This document shows, one piece after another, positions 17,280 through 26,346 of a DNA stretch of 64,000 nt (position 1 is the stretch's first letter; every line of letters starts with the position of its first letter). Both the position numbers and the translations under genes were made by a program. Origin of the DNA: Candidatus Roseilinea mizusawaensis. GTDB taxonomy: Bacteria > Chloroflexota > Anaerolineae > J036 > Brachytrichaceae. A model generated the notes under the pieces. The model searched no databases. It had not been told where the DNA came from and worked only from the letters and a program-made list of their open reading frames with translations. The DNA lies in assembly GCA_016841965.1 (NCBI GenBank), contig JAEANN010000054.1:186001-250000 (forward strand), in the 5' to 3' direction.

Positions 17280-20200
17280 ATGAAGCACGTTGACACAATT
17301 CCAAAGCACAGACACTCCGTCACACTCGGCGATGTATTCGGGCCGGCGGCCGCCCGGCTTCCCCTTCCTGGCGCGCCATCATTGCACATCCTCGACCCAG
17401 ACCTCGCCGGCGAACTCCTGACATCGTCCACAGCGCTGGCCACCGAGGTGTCCCACGTGTTGGGCGACGCCGCGACCGATAGCGCCCCCGATGTGGGCGC
17501 TGCTCCGATGGTTGTTTTGAGCGCGCCCGACACGACAATCCGATATTGCAGTCCTGCCCTCGCATCCCTGCTCGGCTTCGAGTCGGTGGCGGACTTGCTC
17601 AACACCGGCCAGGGCCTCAACCTGCTGCCCCCCAACGAACGGCAGGAAGGCATGGATGACCTCCAAAACATCCTGTCAAGTGGGGGCGCAGCCGGCGTCA
17701 CCTATCACCTGACCCACAAGAACGGCACCCTGTGCCCGGTCGAGATTCACGCTTCGGCGCTGGCGGACGCCCACGGCTCGATCCACGGCATCATCAGCAT
17801 CATCCGAGACGTCCCTAGTCGCATCCCTCCTCAGACGCCGATGCCGGTCGATGCGACGATGTCAGCCGACTGGCACATGGCGTGGGGACATCTGTTCGAC
17901 CAATCACCAATCGGCATGGTCGTCGCCGGCCTCGATGGACGCTGTCTGGCGGCAAACCCTGCTTTCTGCCGCATGATCGGCTATTCCGCGCAGGAACTGG
18001 CCGGGCAGCATTTCCATGCCTTCAGCCACCCGGACGATGTCGCCATCAGTGTGGAAAAGGGCCGCCAAATGATCGAAGGCAGCCTGTCGTCGTTCCAGAT
18101 CGAAAAGCGCTATCTACACAAAGACGGACACACGATCTGGGTCACTCTGAATGCCTCTGTCATTCGCAGTCCCAGCGGCGAAGCTCTCGCAGTGTTGTCT
18201 CAGATTCAGGATGTTACCGCGCACAAACTGGCCGAGCGCCAGGCGAAGATATCTCTGGAACGCTATCGGGCCATCGTCGAAGATCAGACCGAGCTGATCT
18301 GTCGTTACCTGCCCGACACCACCCTGACATTCGTCAACGAGGCGTATTGCCGTTACTTCGGATACCAGCGCCACGAGTTGCTGGGCCGGCGCTTTGCCCA
18401 GCCCGATCTCATCTCTGCCGAGGCGCTGGCCGAGGTGCAACAACGCCTGAGCACACTGAGCGCCGACAATCGCCTGCTTGTTCACGAACATCCTGTCCGG
18501 CGCGCCGACGGCGCCCTGCGTTGGATGCAGTGGGTCAACCGCGCCATCGTGGATGACAGCGGGCAAGTCGTCGAGCTTCAGGCGATTGGCCGCGACATCA
18601 CCGAGCGCAGGGAAATGGAACAAGCCCTGCGCGAAAGCGAGGCGCGTTACCGCGCTCTGGTCGAAACTGCCGCGGACGGAATTCTGATGGCCGACCTGTG
18701 CGGGATCATTCGGTTTGCCAATCCCCAGGCAGCCCGTTTGTATGGCTACGAGAAGCCGGCCGAGATGATCGGCAAATCCATTCTGGAGTTCACGCCGCCG
18801 GCGGAGCGTCCGGCTGTGTTAGAGCGAGCAAGCACGGCCCGCGCACAGGGCATGCTGCAGAATGTCATTCATACCCAAGTACGCTGCGATGGCGCGATTT
18901 TCATTGCAGAAGGTAGCACTGCGCTGATTCACAGCGCCCACAACGCACCAGATGCCTACCTGATCGTGGTGCGCGATGTGACCGAACGTCAACGGGTCGA
19001 ACGCGCCGAGCGCGAGCAACGCCTGCTGGCCGAGGCCCTGCGCGACACAGCCGCTGCCCTGGCCGGCACCCTGGATTATGAGGAAGTTCTTGACCGTATT
19101 CTGGACAACGCAGGGCGTGTGATCGCTCGTGACACCACGCATGCCATCTGCAGCAACATCATGTTGCTCGATCCCCCCTGCCCGCTTGGCGCTGCGCTGC
19201 ATGGTTCAGCCGGCGTTGTAGCCTGCGTCGTGCGAGCCAGAGGATACCCCGCCGATGCTACAGGCCGGCCTGCCTTTAAGCCCGAACTCCCTGTGTCCCA
19301 GATCAACGGTTTCTGCCACATGATCGCCTCAGGCGAGTCGCTGTTGGTGCGCGATACACATGCCGACCCCACCTGGGCGCACTACGCCGAGACAGAATGG
19401 CTACGTTCTCATGTCGGCGCCCCCTTGATCGTCAGGGGCACCGTGCTGGGCTTCCTGAATCTCGACAGCGCCATACCAGAGCTTTTCAGCGCACATGACA
19501 CCAGCCGGCTGCGCGCATTTGCCGACCAGGCCGCCGTTGCCATCTCCAATGCGCAACTGTTTGAATCGCAGCGGCAGAGCGTGGCGCGCCTGACCCGGGT
19601 TCATCAGGCCGGCCTGGCAGTGGCCCAGACGACATCTATGGATGATCTGTTGTCCACCATCGCCCGTCAGGCTGTCCAACTAACCGGCGCCGATGCCGCT
19701 GTGCTCAGCCGCTTCGACGGCGTCGGGCATCTGATCGGCGCGGCAGCGGAGGGCCTGCCCCAGTCGATGATTGGCATGCGCGTGGCGCTCGGCGAAGGAT
19801 TGAGCGGCCGCGCTGCAGCCTTGCGCACCGCGCAGCGGGTCAACGATTATCACAAATGGGGACATCACGTCGATATGCCGAGTAGCCTGGGGTTTGAATC
19901 CGGCGCCGCAGTCCCGCTGGTCTGGCAAGACCGGCTGATTGGCGCGCTGGCCGTCATCAGCCGGCAACATACTGACATGACGGACGAGGATGTCAACATG
20001 CTGGCGCTGTTTGGCACCCTGGCCGCAGCCAGTCTGGCGTTACGCAGCGCACTTGACGACGCCCGCCGGCGCGAGTCAGAGGCGCGCGATCTGGCCCGCG
20101 AGCTGATCACCGCCCGCGACGACGAGCGCAACTGTATTGCCGAACGGCTGCACAACGCGATTGGGCATCTGTTGTTGGCGCTACAAAAAGCAATCCAGTC

Positions 20201-21386
20201 CAACCCTCCTTCGCCAGGCGCCAATGGCGGCGGCAGCGGAACACTTCAGACCCACCTCAGCTTGTTGAACGAAGTCAGCGAGCAGGTGCGCGCACTGGCA
20301 ATGGATTTGGACTCCCAGGTGTTGGAGCAGTCCGGCATCGCCGCAGCCGGCCGGCGCTACGTGGAACGCATCGCTGCCTCGGTGCGCCGGCGCATCCACT
20401 TTCACGTCACCGGCCGCGTCCGGCGCATGCCCATCGAGATCGAGCGCGTCCTTTTTCGCGGACTGAAAGAGGCGCTGACCAATGCGCTGCAACATGCGCA
20501 GGCCGGCGAGATCTCCGCCCAGTTGCACATCGGTTCTCGTTCAGCTCGATTGACGGTGCAGGATGACGGCATCGGCTTCGATTCATCAATCCTCGACCTG
20601 GACACCCACCCGGCCCTGTCATTTGGATTGGCCGGCCTACGCCGCCAGGCAAGCTTGTTGGCCGGCGACTTCAGCGTCGAGAGTGCGCCGGGCCAAGGGA
20701 CTACGCTCATGCTGGAGATTCCCTTGCCGGCGGATCCACCGTGCGATGGGCAGCGTGTGCGCGTCCTCATCGCAGACGCGCACGATGTCACCCGCCGCGG
20801 GCTGGTTGCCACCTTGCACGAGACCGGCGAGTACGAATGCGTCGAAGCCCGTGACGGCCTGTCCGCAGTGCACCTGGCCGAGATAAGCCGACAAGATGTG
20901 GCCCTGATCAGCGTCGACCTGCCCGAACTGAACGGAATCGAAGCAGCGCGGCAGATTGTGGCCACGATGGAGAACACGGCTGTCATCATGCTATCCTTCG
21001 ATCACAGCCAGCAGGCTGTGGAGCAAGCCAGACGAATTGGCGCGCGCGGATTCCTGCTCAAGTCGGCCAGCAGCCAGGAGTTGTTGCAAGCGTTGCGGCG
21101 CGTGCGCGCCGGCGAGATGTTTTACAGCCCCGGCCTGGCCGGGGCCATTCGTAGCCTCCAAGAGGAGCCGGATGCTCACGATGCCTTGGCGTCACTCACA
21201 ACCCGTGAACGCGAAGTCCTCGAATTGATCGTCAACGGCTATCGCAACAGGCAGATCGCTGAGCGGCTGGGGATTAGCGTGCGCACAGTCGAGGTGCATC
21301 GTCGCAACATTATGGACAAGCTCGGTGCAAGAAGCCTGGCTCAACTGATCAAACAGGCTTCCCGCCGCGACGAGGCGCACCTGTAA
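17280..21386 (+). CDS. PAS4-GAF2 histidine kinase fused to receiver and LuxR domain
   Basis: This 1368-residue soluble protein holds a whole two-component pathway. It has four PAS domains (about 78-180, 200-315, 325-440, 450-570), two GAF domains (590-765, 775-925), a HisKA_3/HATPase kinase (940-1150), a receiver (1160-1275) and a LuxR-type HTH (1300-1365). The ATP site looks intact (DDGIGFD, GLAGLRRQA). The H-box reads H958-N959-A-I-G-H963, where the family has H-D/E-xxx-Q. In the receiver the phosphoacceptor Asp is Ser1211 (ALISVDLPELNG) and the acidic pair is Asp1166-Ala1167. Ser/Thr and Lys sites are kept. Phosphorylation-independent DNA binding is therefore likely. No membrane segments are seen, so the stimulus is probably cytoplasmic. 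Confidence 0.93.
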   Translation: MKHVDTIPKHRHSVTLGDVFGPAAARLPLPGAPSLHILDPDLAGELLTSSTALATEVSHVLGDAATDSAPDVGAAPMVVLSAPDTTIRYCSPALASLLGFESVADLLNTGQGLNLLPPNERQEGMDDLQNILSSGGAAGVTYHLTHKNGTLCPVEIHASALADAHGSIHGIISIIRDVPSRIPPQTPMPVDATMSADWHMAWGHLFDQSPIGMVVAGLDGRCLAANPAFCRMIGYSAQELAGQHFHAFSHPDDVAISVEKGRQMIEGSLSSFQIEKRYLHKDGHTIWVTLNASVIRSPSGEALAVLSQIQDVTAHKLAERQAKISLERYRAIVEDQTELICRYLPDTTLTFVNEAYCRYFGYQRHELLGRRFAQPDLISAEALAEVQQRLSTLSADNRLLVHEHPVRRADGALRWMQWVNRAIVDDSGQVVELQAIGRDITERREMEQALRESEARYRALVETAADGILMADLCGIIRFANPQAARLYGYEKPAEMIGKSILEFTPPAERPAVLERASTARAQGMLQNVIHTQVRCDGAIFIAEGSTALIHSAHNAPDAYLIVVRDVTERQRVERAEREQRLLAEALRDTAAALAGTLDYEEVLDRILDNAGRVIARDTTHAICSNIMLLDPPCPLGAALHGSAGVVACVVRARGYPADATGRPAFKPELPVSQINGFCHMIASGESLLVRDTHADPTWAHYAETEWLRSHVGAPLIVRGTVLGFLNLDSAIPELFSAHDTSRLRAFADQAAVAISNAQLFESQRQSVARLTRVHQAGLAVAQTTSMDDLLSTIARQAVQLTGADAAVLSRFDGVGHLIGAAAEGLPQSMIGMRVALGEGLSGRAAALRTAQRVNDYHKWGHHVDMPSSLGFESGAAVPLVWQDRLIGALAVISRQHTDMTDEDVNMLALFGTLAAASLALRSALDDARRRESEARDLARELITARDDERNCIAERLHNAIGHLLLALQKAIQSNPPSPGANGGGSGTLQTHLSLLNEVSEQVRALAMDLDSQVLEQSGIAAAGRRYVERIAASVRRRIHFHVTGRVRRMPIEIERVLFRGLKEALTNALQHAQAGEISAQLHIGSRSARLTVQDDGIGFDSSILDLDTHPALSFGLAGLRRQASLLAGDFSVESAPGQGTTLMLEIPLPADPPCDGQRVRVLIADAHDVTRRGLVATLHETGEYECVEARDGLSAVHLAEISRQDVALISVDLPELNGIEAARQIVATMENTAVIMLSFDHSQQAVEQARRIGARGFLLKSASSQELLQALRRVRAGEMFYSPGLAGAIRSLQEEPDAHDALASLTTREREVLELIVNGYRNRQIAERLGISVRTVEVHRRNIMDKLGARSLAQLIKQASRRDEAHL

Positions 21387-21726
21387 CGATCTCCTCTCCC
21401 CCCAGGGGAGGCGATCCAGATGCGCCTGCCGCGTCCGCAGTCCGCAATGACCCGTGCCACATGTTCTGCCTCAAGTCATGACATGCGGCACGGCATCTGT
21501 TCACGATAATAGTATTCGCAGATCACTTGTGAATACCGATTAGTACGTATCACGAGAAATGACACGCCTGGCCGGCATCGTGGACTTCATCCGGTGCTCG
21601 CCATCTATCCATCCCCCCAAGTTCGCTCACAAGTTGCCCACGTGGGATTGATCAGATGTGATCCATACATACAACTCACAATGACAGGTATAGTGCGCAT
21701 TTGGCACATTTGGATCAAGCGTCCGC
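21387..21726. other. Convergent intergenic region with one weak hairpin
   Basis: This 340-bp gap lies between the sensor kinase (plus) and the alcohol dehydrogenase (minus). CTCCCC (21396-21401) can pair with GGGGAG (21405-21410), but the loop is three bases and no T-run follows, so it is at best a weak terminator. I see no coding frame or RNA gene. Confidence 0.4.
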
Positions 21727-22767
21727 CTACCCCGGCTGCAAGACAACCTTGACCAGATCCTCTGGTTGCGTCACCAGTCGCTCGAAAAACCGCGCCCCCT
21801 CAGACAGTGGCGCAAGATGGATCATATCGCGCACACGCACCTGACCCGACGCAATCAGCTCTACGGCGCGCTGGAAGTCGTCGTCGGTGTAGGCATAGCT
21901 GCCGCGAATGTGCAGCTCTCGATTGACGATGGGGAGGAAATTGAGTGTCGTTTCGCCCTTGCCCAGCCCGATCAACACGAGCGTGCCGCCCGGCGCAAGC
22001 GCGGCCACGCCCTGCTGGCGAGTGACCGGCGCACCGGCGGTATCCACCACGAATTCGGCGCCCCATCCGCCGGTGAGCGCTTTGACCTGCTCGACCACAT
22101 CTTCCTCGCCGCTGTGCAGGGTGTGTGTCGCGCCCAGCCCGCGCGCCATTTCCAGCCGCCGGGCCACCAGATCGGTGACAATGACGGTAGACGCGCCGGC
22201 CAGCCGCGCCAGTTGTGCGGCCAGCAGACCTTGCGGGCCGGCTCCCAGCACCACCACAGTCCGCAGCAGCGGCGGCGTCATCGTCCTGAAGACGTGCGCT
22301 TGCACGGCCAGCGTCTCGGTCATCGTCGCGTCCAGATCGCTGACCTGCACCGGCAATTTGAACACGCGATCGGCCGGCGCGCAGACAAGATCGGCAAATC
22401 CGCCGGCGCGCTCGATCCCCAGAACCGCCATATTCGGACAGATGTTGGTCTGGCCGGCGCGGCAGGCCGGGCACACACCACAGGCAATCAGCGGCTGCAC
22501 CACCACGCGGTCGCCAGGCGCCAGGCTGTCATGTGCGGTGCGGCGCACCTGCTTGCCCACCTCGACCACGTGGCCGGAAAACTCATGCCCCATGATGAGC
22601 GGAATGTGGGCGTTGCGGCGCGGGCTATGGCCCACGTAGCCGCTCAAGTCCGAGCCGCAGATACCGCAGGCATGCACGCGAATCAAGACCTCGCCGGGGC
22701 CGGGCTGTGGCGCAGGCACATCCTCAACTGCGAGTTGGCGAGCGCCGTGAAAGACAAGAGCTTCCAT
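21727..22767 (-). CDS. Zinc-dependent medium-chain alcohol/sorbitol dehydrogenase
   Basis: The protein has 346 residues from the ATG at 22767. The catalytic zinc motif is HACGICGSDLSGY with GHEFSGHVVEVG. Structural zinc cysteines lie in CGVCPACRAGQTNIC. The Rossmann motif VVVLGAGPQGLLAAQLA binds NAD(P), and the sequence ends with the family's C-terminal lobe. It belongs with threonine/sorbitol/galactitol-type dehydrogenases; the exact substrate cannot be read from sequence. It follows a 122-residue hypothetical gene by 14 bp on the same strand and probably shares its transcript. The frame remains open further upstream, but those residues are antisense-like and overlap that gene. Confidence 0.92.
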   Translation of the reverse strand: MEALVFHGARQLAVEDVPAPQPGPGEVLIRVHACGICGSDLSGYVGHSPRRNAHIPLIMGHEFSGHVVEVGKQVRRTAHDSLAPGDRVVVQPLIACGVCPACRAGQTNICPNMAVLGIERAGGFADLVCAPADRVFKLPVQVSDLDATMTETLAVQAHVFRTMTPPLLRTVVVLGAGPQGLLAAQLARLAGASTVIVTDLVARRLEMARGLGATHTLHSGEEDVVEQVKALTGGWGAEFVVDTAGAPVTRQQGVAALAPGGTLVLIGLGKGETTLNFLPIVNRELHIRGSYAYTDDDFQRAVELIASGQVRVRDMIHLAPLSEGARFFERLVTQPEDLVKVVLQPG

Positions 22768-22781
22768 GCACCTATTGTCGC

Positions 22782-23150
22782 TCAGTCTGCGTCGAGCAGC
22801 AGCAAATTGAGCGTCTCGCGCGCGGCCGGCAATGTCTGCATGGCAGCCCAATTGTCCACCACGTCGGCGGCCCGCTCGATCGCCAAAAGCTGCGCCAGCG
22901 GATCCTCTTGCGTCGGCTCGCGCCCGATGCGCGTGCGCGGCCAGTATGCGGCCAGCCGGGCTTCGAAGGCAGGCCACGCTGCCAGCAGCCGGCGCCGCAG
23001 GTGAGCGTGGGCAGCCTCATCGGCCGGCGTGGCCTGGCCCCCGCGATACACGTGCACGATCAACGCTTCCAGGTCATCCCAGTGCTGCACAAATTCGATC
23101 AGCGCCGGATCGGTCACACGCGCGAGCAAAGATTTCGTAAAAGGGTTCAT
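22782..23150 (-). CDS. Small helical protein of unknown function
   Basis: I do not recognise a family. The frame gives 122 residues from the ATG at 23150 (MNPFTKSLLARVTDPALIEF). It is mostly predicted helix, has no signal peptide or membrane segment, and contains WDDLEALIVHVYRGGQAT and a Leu-rich end, LNLLLLDAD. It lies 14 bp upstream of the alcohol dehydrogenase on the same strand, so the two are probably co-transcribed. A start 14 codons earlier is possible but has no conserved look. Confidence 0.65.
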   Translation of the reverse strand: MNPFTKSLLARVTDPALIEFVQHWDDLEALIVHVYRGGQATPADEAAHAHLRRRLLAAWPAFEARLAAYWPRTRIGREPTQEDPLAQLLAIERAADVVDNWAAMQTLPAARETLNLLLLDAD

Positions 23151-23190
23151 GGGTTCACAGTGTAGGCCAAGCCGCCAGACTTGCCCGTTC

Positions 23191-23226
23191 ACGACTACAT
23201 GACTACACGACTACACAGCTACACGA
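23191..23226. repeat. Short tandem repeat of CGACTACA-type units
   Basis: Four 8-9-bp units (CGACTACAT, GACTACA, CGACTACA, CAGCTACA) follow one another in the gap between the minus-strand hypothetical gene and ridA. No clear function; it could arise by slippage. Confidence 0.5.
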
Positions 23227-23327
23227 CACTGCGGCTTCGACTTATACTGCGCCCCACAGTACAGGCGCGCCGTGCGGCAAACTACGCCACAGGCGCCACC
23301 CAAACGCGATTCTGACGGGAGCAGCCC

Positions 23328-23711
23328 ATGTCCAAACAACTGATTGACACACAGGGTGTCGCCCGCGCCGGCGGGGCCTATTCGCCGTGCCTGCGGGCCG
23401 GCGACTTCGTGTTTGTGGCCGGCCAAGGCCCGATTGACCCCGCCACCGGCCAGATAGTCGGCGCAACCATCGAAGAACAGACTGCCCAGGTGTTGGAGAA
23501 CATCAAGAACATCCTGGCGGCAGCCGGCGCGTCTATGGCCGATGTCGTCAAATCCACCGTCCACCTGAGCGACCTCAGCCTGTTCGATCGCTACAACAAG
23601 GTCTATGCAACGTACTTCCCGGATCCTAAGCCGGTGCGCACGACGGTGGGTAGCCAGTTGCTGGGCATCATGGTCGAGATTGATGTGATTGCCTACGTCG
23701 GTGACAAATAG
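23328..23711 (+). CDS. RidA family enamine/imine deaminase
   Basis: RidA proteins hydrolyse reactive 2-aminoacrylate and related enamines that form during amino-acid metabolism. The 127-residue protein has the family layout: GAYSPCLRAGDFVFVAGQGP, then EEQTAQVLENIKNILAAAGAS, and the C-terminal RTTVGSQLLGIMVEIDVIA, where Arg binds the substrate carboxylate. Usual length. A trimer in the cytoplasm is expected. It stands alone between oppositely oriented neighbours. Confidence 0.93.
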   Translation: MSKQLIDTQGVARAGGAYSPCLRAGDFVFVAGQGPIDPATGQIVGATIEEQTAQVLENIKNILAAAGASMADVVKSTVHLSDLSLFDRYNKVYATYFPDPKPVRTTVGSQLLGIMVEIDVIAYVGDK

Positions 23712-23724
23712 GCCGAGGGTCACA

Positions 23725-24000
23725 TCAGGGTCTCTCCAACCCGTGCGCTTCGAGCAGGCGTTCGTCACGCAGCAACGATTCAGTTGGCCCATCTGCCACA
23801 ACGCGCCCCTCGTCCATTGACATTCGTCCATTGACATTGACGGTTCATCCATCACCAGGATGTCCGGCGCGCTTCTTTTCGCCCATGCTGAGATGATGCG
23901 AGACGCGCCGGGCGAAGCCGCTCATCTGTACGGTGGCCAGCGCTTCATCCACGCGCCGGCGCACCTCAGCCTCTGGTTTATCGTGCGTCACGTCATTCAC
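23725..24000 (-). pseudogene. Remnant of a CbiO/NikO-type cobalt/nickel ABC ATPase
   Basis: Three pieces of an energy-coupling-factor ATPase are readable in order on the minus strand but in different frames: EAEVRRRVDEALATVQMSGF with the signature-like HHLSMGEKKRA, then Walker B ILVMDEPSM, then the tail GRVVADGPTESLLRDERLLE ending AHGLERP-stop. Walker A, Q-loop and the residues between Walker B and the tail are missing, and the frame shifts at least twice. The signature has SMGEKK where active proteins have SGGEKK. It is clearly dead. Its 5' end merges into the start region of the glycosidase gene on the other strand. Confidence 0.8.
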
Positions 24001-26334
24001 AAGACCATTCATCTGTCCGATCCGGTTGCCACCACCGGCGACCGGCTGTATGCCATCGGCTCGCAGAACGGATTGTTCCCTGACTCCTGGGGCGGCCATG
24101 TGCCCAACGAAATGTGGGGCATCTGGGCGCACCCGATCAAGCTGCTGGATGGCTTCTGGCTGGGGCTAAGCCACCCAACCCTCGGCAGCGTGCGCTGGCT
24201 GTGCGAAGCCGACGCCTGCCGCGTGTCCCCTGGCTTTACCGAATTCGACTATCGCTTCCCCGGCCTGACGATCACGCGCCGCGACTTCACCCCAGATGGC
24301 CTGCCGGCCCTGGTGGTCTCGCTGCGCATCGCAGCAAGCGGGCAGTGGCCGGCCGGCACGCAGCTCCGCGCCTGCTTTGCGTCGGACTTGCGACCGGCTT
24401 GGCTGGGCGAACGCATTGGATGGCGCGACGCGCCTGACGAGGCCCTGTTCGACGCAGCACATGGCGCCGTGCTGTTCCGCGACCGCGACAATCCGTGGTT
24501 TGCTGTAGTGGGCGCGCTACAAGCTCCGACGCGCGTGGACATCGGCGCGCGCGAGATGGCGCTGCAACAGACCGCCGGCCAGGGGACTGCCGCCGGCCTG
24601 AGCTGGGCGCTTGAACCCGCCCAAGCAAACACCGCCGAAATCACCCTCTTCATCGCCGGCAGCCACGTCTCGGCCGGCGATGCGCTGGCAACCCTGGATC
24701 GGTTGCGCGCCGAACACTCTATCCTGTTCGATGCAAAGCAACGTCGCTATCAGGCTATTCTCGACACCTGCGCGTTGGTCACGCCAGACCAGGCGCTGAA
24801 TGAGGCGTTTGCCTGGTCGAAGCTGAACTGCCAGATGCTGGTGCGCGACGTGCCGGCGCACGGGCATGGGGATGACGTTCGCGCGGTTGGGGCCGGCCTG
24901 CCGGTCTATCCCTGGTGGTTTGGCATCGACATCGCCTATGCTGCGCTGCCCATGTTGCAGGCCGGCTTATTCGATCTGACCCAGGACAGCCTGCGCCTGT
25001 TGCACCGCGCCAGCATGGCTGCCAACCCAGATGAGCCGGGCCGCGTCATCCATGAACTGACCACCACCGGCGTAGTCTTCAACCCTGGCAACCTGGTCGA
25101 GTCGCCGGCCTTTGTGCGCGCCGTTCATCAATACTGGGTGTGGACGGGCGACACCGCTTTTGTGCGCGAACTGTATCCCTTCTGCAAACAGACGCTGCTC
25201 AATTACACGCTGGACGCGTGCGACCCAGACGGCGACCTGTGCGGCGCGGGCCGCAGCATCATCGAGACGCCGGAAATGCACGCCGGCTTTGAATGCATCG
25301 ACGTGGCAACCTATACTTGCGAGGCGTTGCTTGCCCTGGCCGATCTGGCGCAGGCGGTGGGCGACACGGCGACTGCGCCGGCGTTGCGATGCAAGGCCGA
25401 CGAGCTGGCCGGGCGCATTCGGCACGAGTGGTGGCTGGAAAGTGAGGGGCTGTTTGCCGATGTGCGCGCCAGCGTGGGCGACGTGAAGGCCGCGCTTGAC
25501 AGACTGGCTGAGATAGCCCGCGAAGAGCACTGGCTGGGAGATGCGCTGGCGCAGGTCGAGGCCGGGACGCAGCGATTTACCCCATGGCTCGCGCGCTACG
25601 CCGACGCGCCGGCCGATATCGATTTGCCCTGGCTGTTGCGCCACTGGATCGTGCTGTGTCCGTTGGAGGCCGGCCTGGCGACCGACGAGCAGGCTGCGCG
25701 CGCGTTCGCCCGGCTCGAGTCGGCAGAGTTCTGTGACGAATGGGGCATGGTGTTGCATCCCGACCGGCGCGACGTGATGAGCATCAACACCGGCCTGCTG
25801 GCATTGGCCGAGGCGCGCTATGGCCGGCTGGAGCAAGCATTGCGCTACACACGCAAACTGGCCGAGGCGCTGACTGTGCGTATGCCAGGGGCGATCAGCG
25901 AAGCATTACCCGATCAGTGGTGTTTTTTGCAACTGTGGTCGGCGCTGGGGATCGTCTCGCCGATTATGGAGGGCGTGTTCGGGATTGCGCCGCGCGCAGC
26001 CGAGCGGCGCTTGCGCGTGACGGCCAACTTGCCGGCCGACTGGCCACAGGCCGAGCTGCGCCAGATGCGTATCGGAGACGCGATTGTCGATCTGCGCATC
26101 GAACGGCGCGACCTTGACCTGCGCGTGCAGGCGACATGTAACGACCCAACTTACACGCTGGATGTGGGATGCGTAATCCCTGCCGGGGCCGGCGTAGCCG
26201 GGGTATGGCTGAACGGCCAACCGGCGGACTGGCGCGTGGAGCACACCCGCGCCGGGCAAGCGGTTGCCTGCCGGGGGCGCGGGCAGTGCGATCTGGTGGT
26301 GCGTCTGACAGCACCCCTCGGCGCGACAACTTAG
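23983..26334 (+). CDS. Six-hairpin glycosidase-like protein
   Basis: About 783 residues. The central and C-terminal part looks like an (alpha/alpha)6-barrel glycosidase: VYPWWFGIDIAYAALPML, HELTTTGVVFNPGNLVES, ETPEMHAGFECIDVATYTC, followed by a beta-sandwich ending near GQCDLVVRL. It resembles glycogen-debranching, trehalase and rhamnosidase-like enzymes. No signal peptide is seen. The substrate is unknown. The frame stays open back to an ATG at 23860, but those first 41 codons are antisense to the CbiO remnant, so I prefer the GTG at 23983; the native start may have been lost in the same rearrangement. Confidence 0.75.
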   Translation: MRHVIHKTIHLSDPVATTGDRLYAIGSQNGLFPDSWGGHVPNEMWGIWAHPIKLLDGFWLGLSHPTLGSVRWLCEADACRVSPGFTEFDYRFPGLTITRRDFTPDGLPALVVSLRIAASGQWPAGTQLRACFASDLRPAWLGERIGWRDAPDEALFDAAHGAVLFRDRDNPWFAVVGALQAPTRVDIGAREMALQQTAGQGTAAGLSWALEPAQANTAEITLFIAGSHVSAGDALATLDRLRAEHSILFDAKQRRYQAILDTCALVTPDQALNEAFAWSKLNCQMLVRDVPAHGHGDDVRAVGAGLPVYPWWFGIDIAYAALPMLQAGLFDLTQDSLRLLHRASMAANPDEPGRVIHELTTTGVVFNPGNLVESPAFVRAVHQYWVWTGDTAFVRELYPFCKQTLLNYTLDACDPDGDLCGAGRSIIETPEMHAGFECIDVATYTCEALLALADLAQAVGDTATAPALRCKADELAGRIRHEWWLESEGLFADVRASVGDVKAALDRLAEIAREEHWLGDALAQVEAGTQRFTPWLARYADAPADIDLPWLLRHWIVLCPLEAGLATDEQAARAFARLESAEFCDEWGMVLHPDRRDVMSINTGLLALAEARYGRLEQALRYTRKLAEALTVRMPGAISEALPDQWCFLQLWSALGIVSPIMEGVFGIAPRAAERRLRVTANLPADWPQAELRQMRIGDAIVDLRIERRDLDLRVQATCNDPTYTLDVGCVIPAGAGVAGVWLNGQPADWRVEHTRAGQAVACRGRGQCDLVVRLTAPLGATT

Positions 26335-26346
26335 CGTTAGCGCGAG

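Noticed and set aside
21766-23004. Open frame of 412 codons opposite the alcohol dehydrogenase
   Set aside because: Antisense of a gene with complete zinc and NAD motifs.
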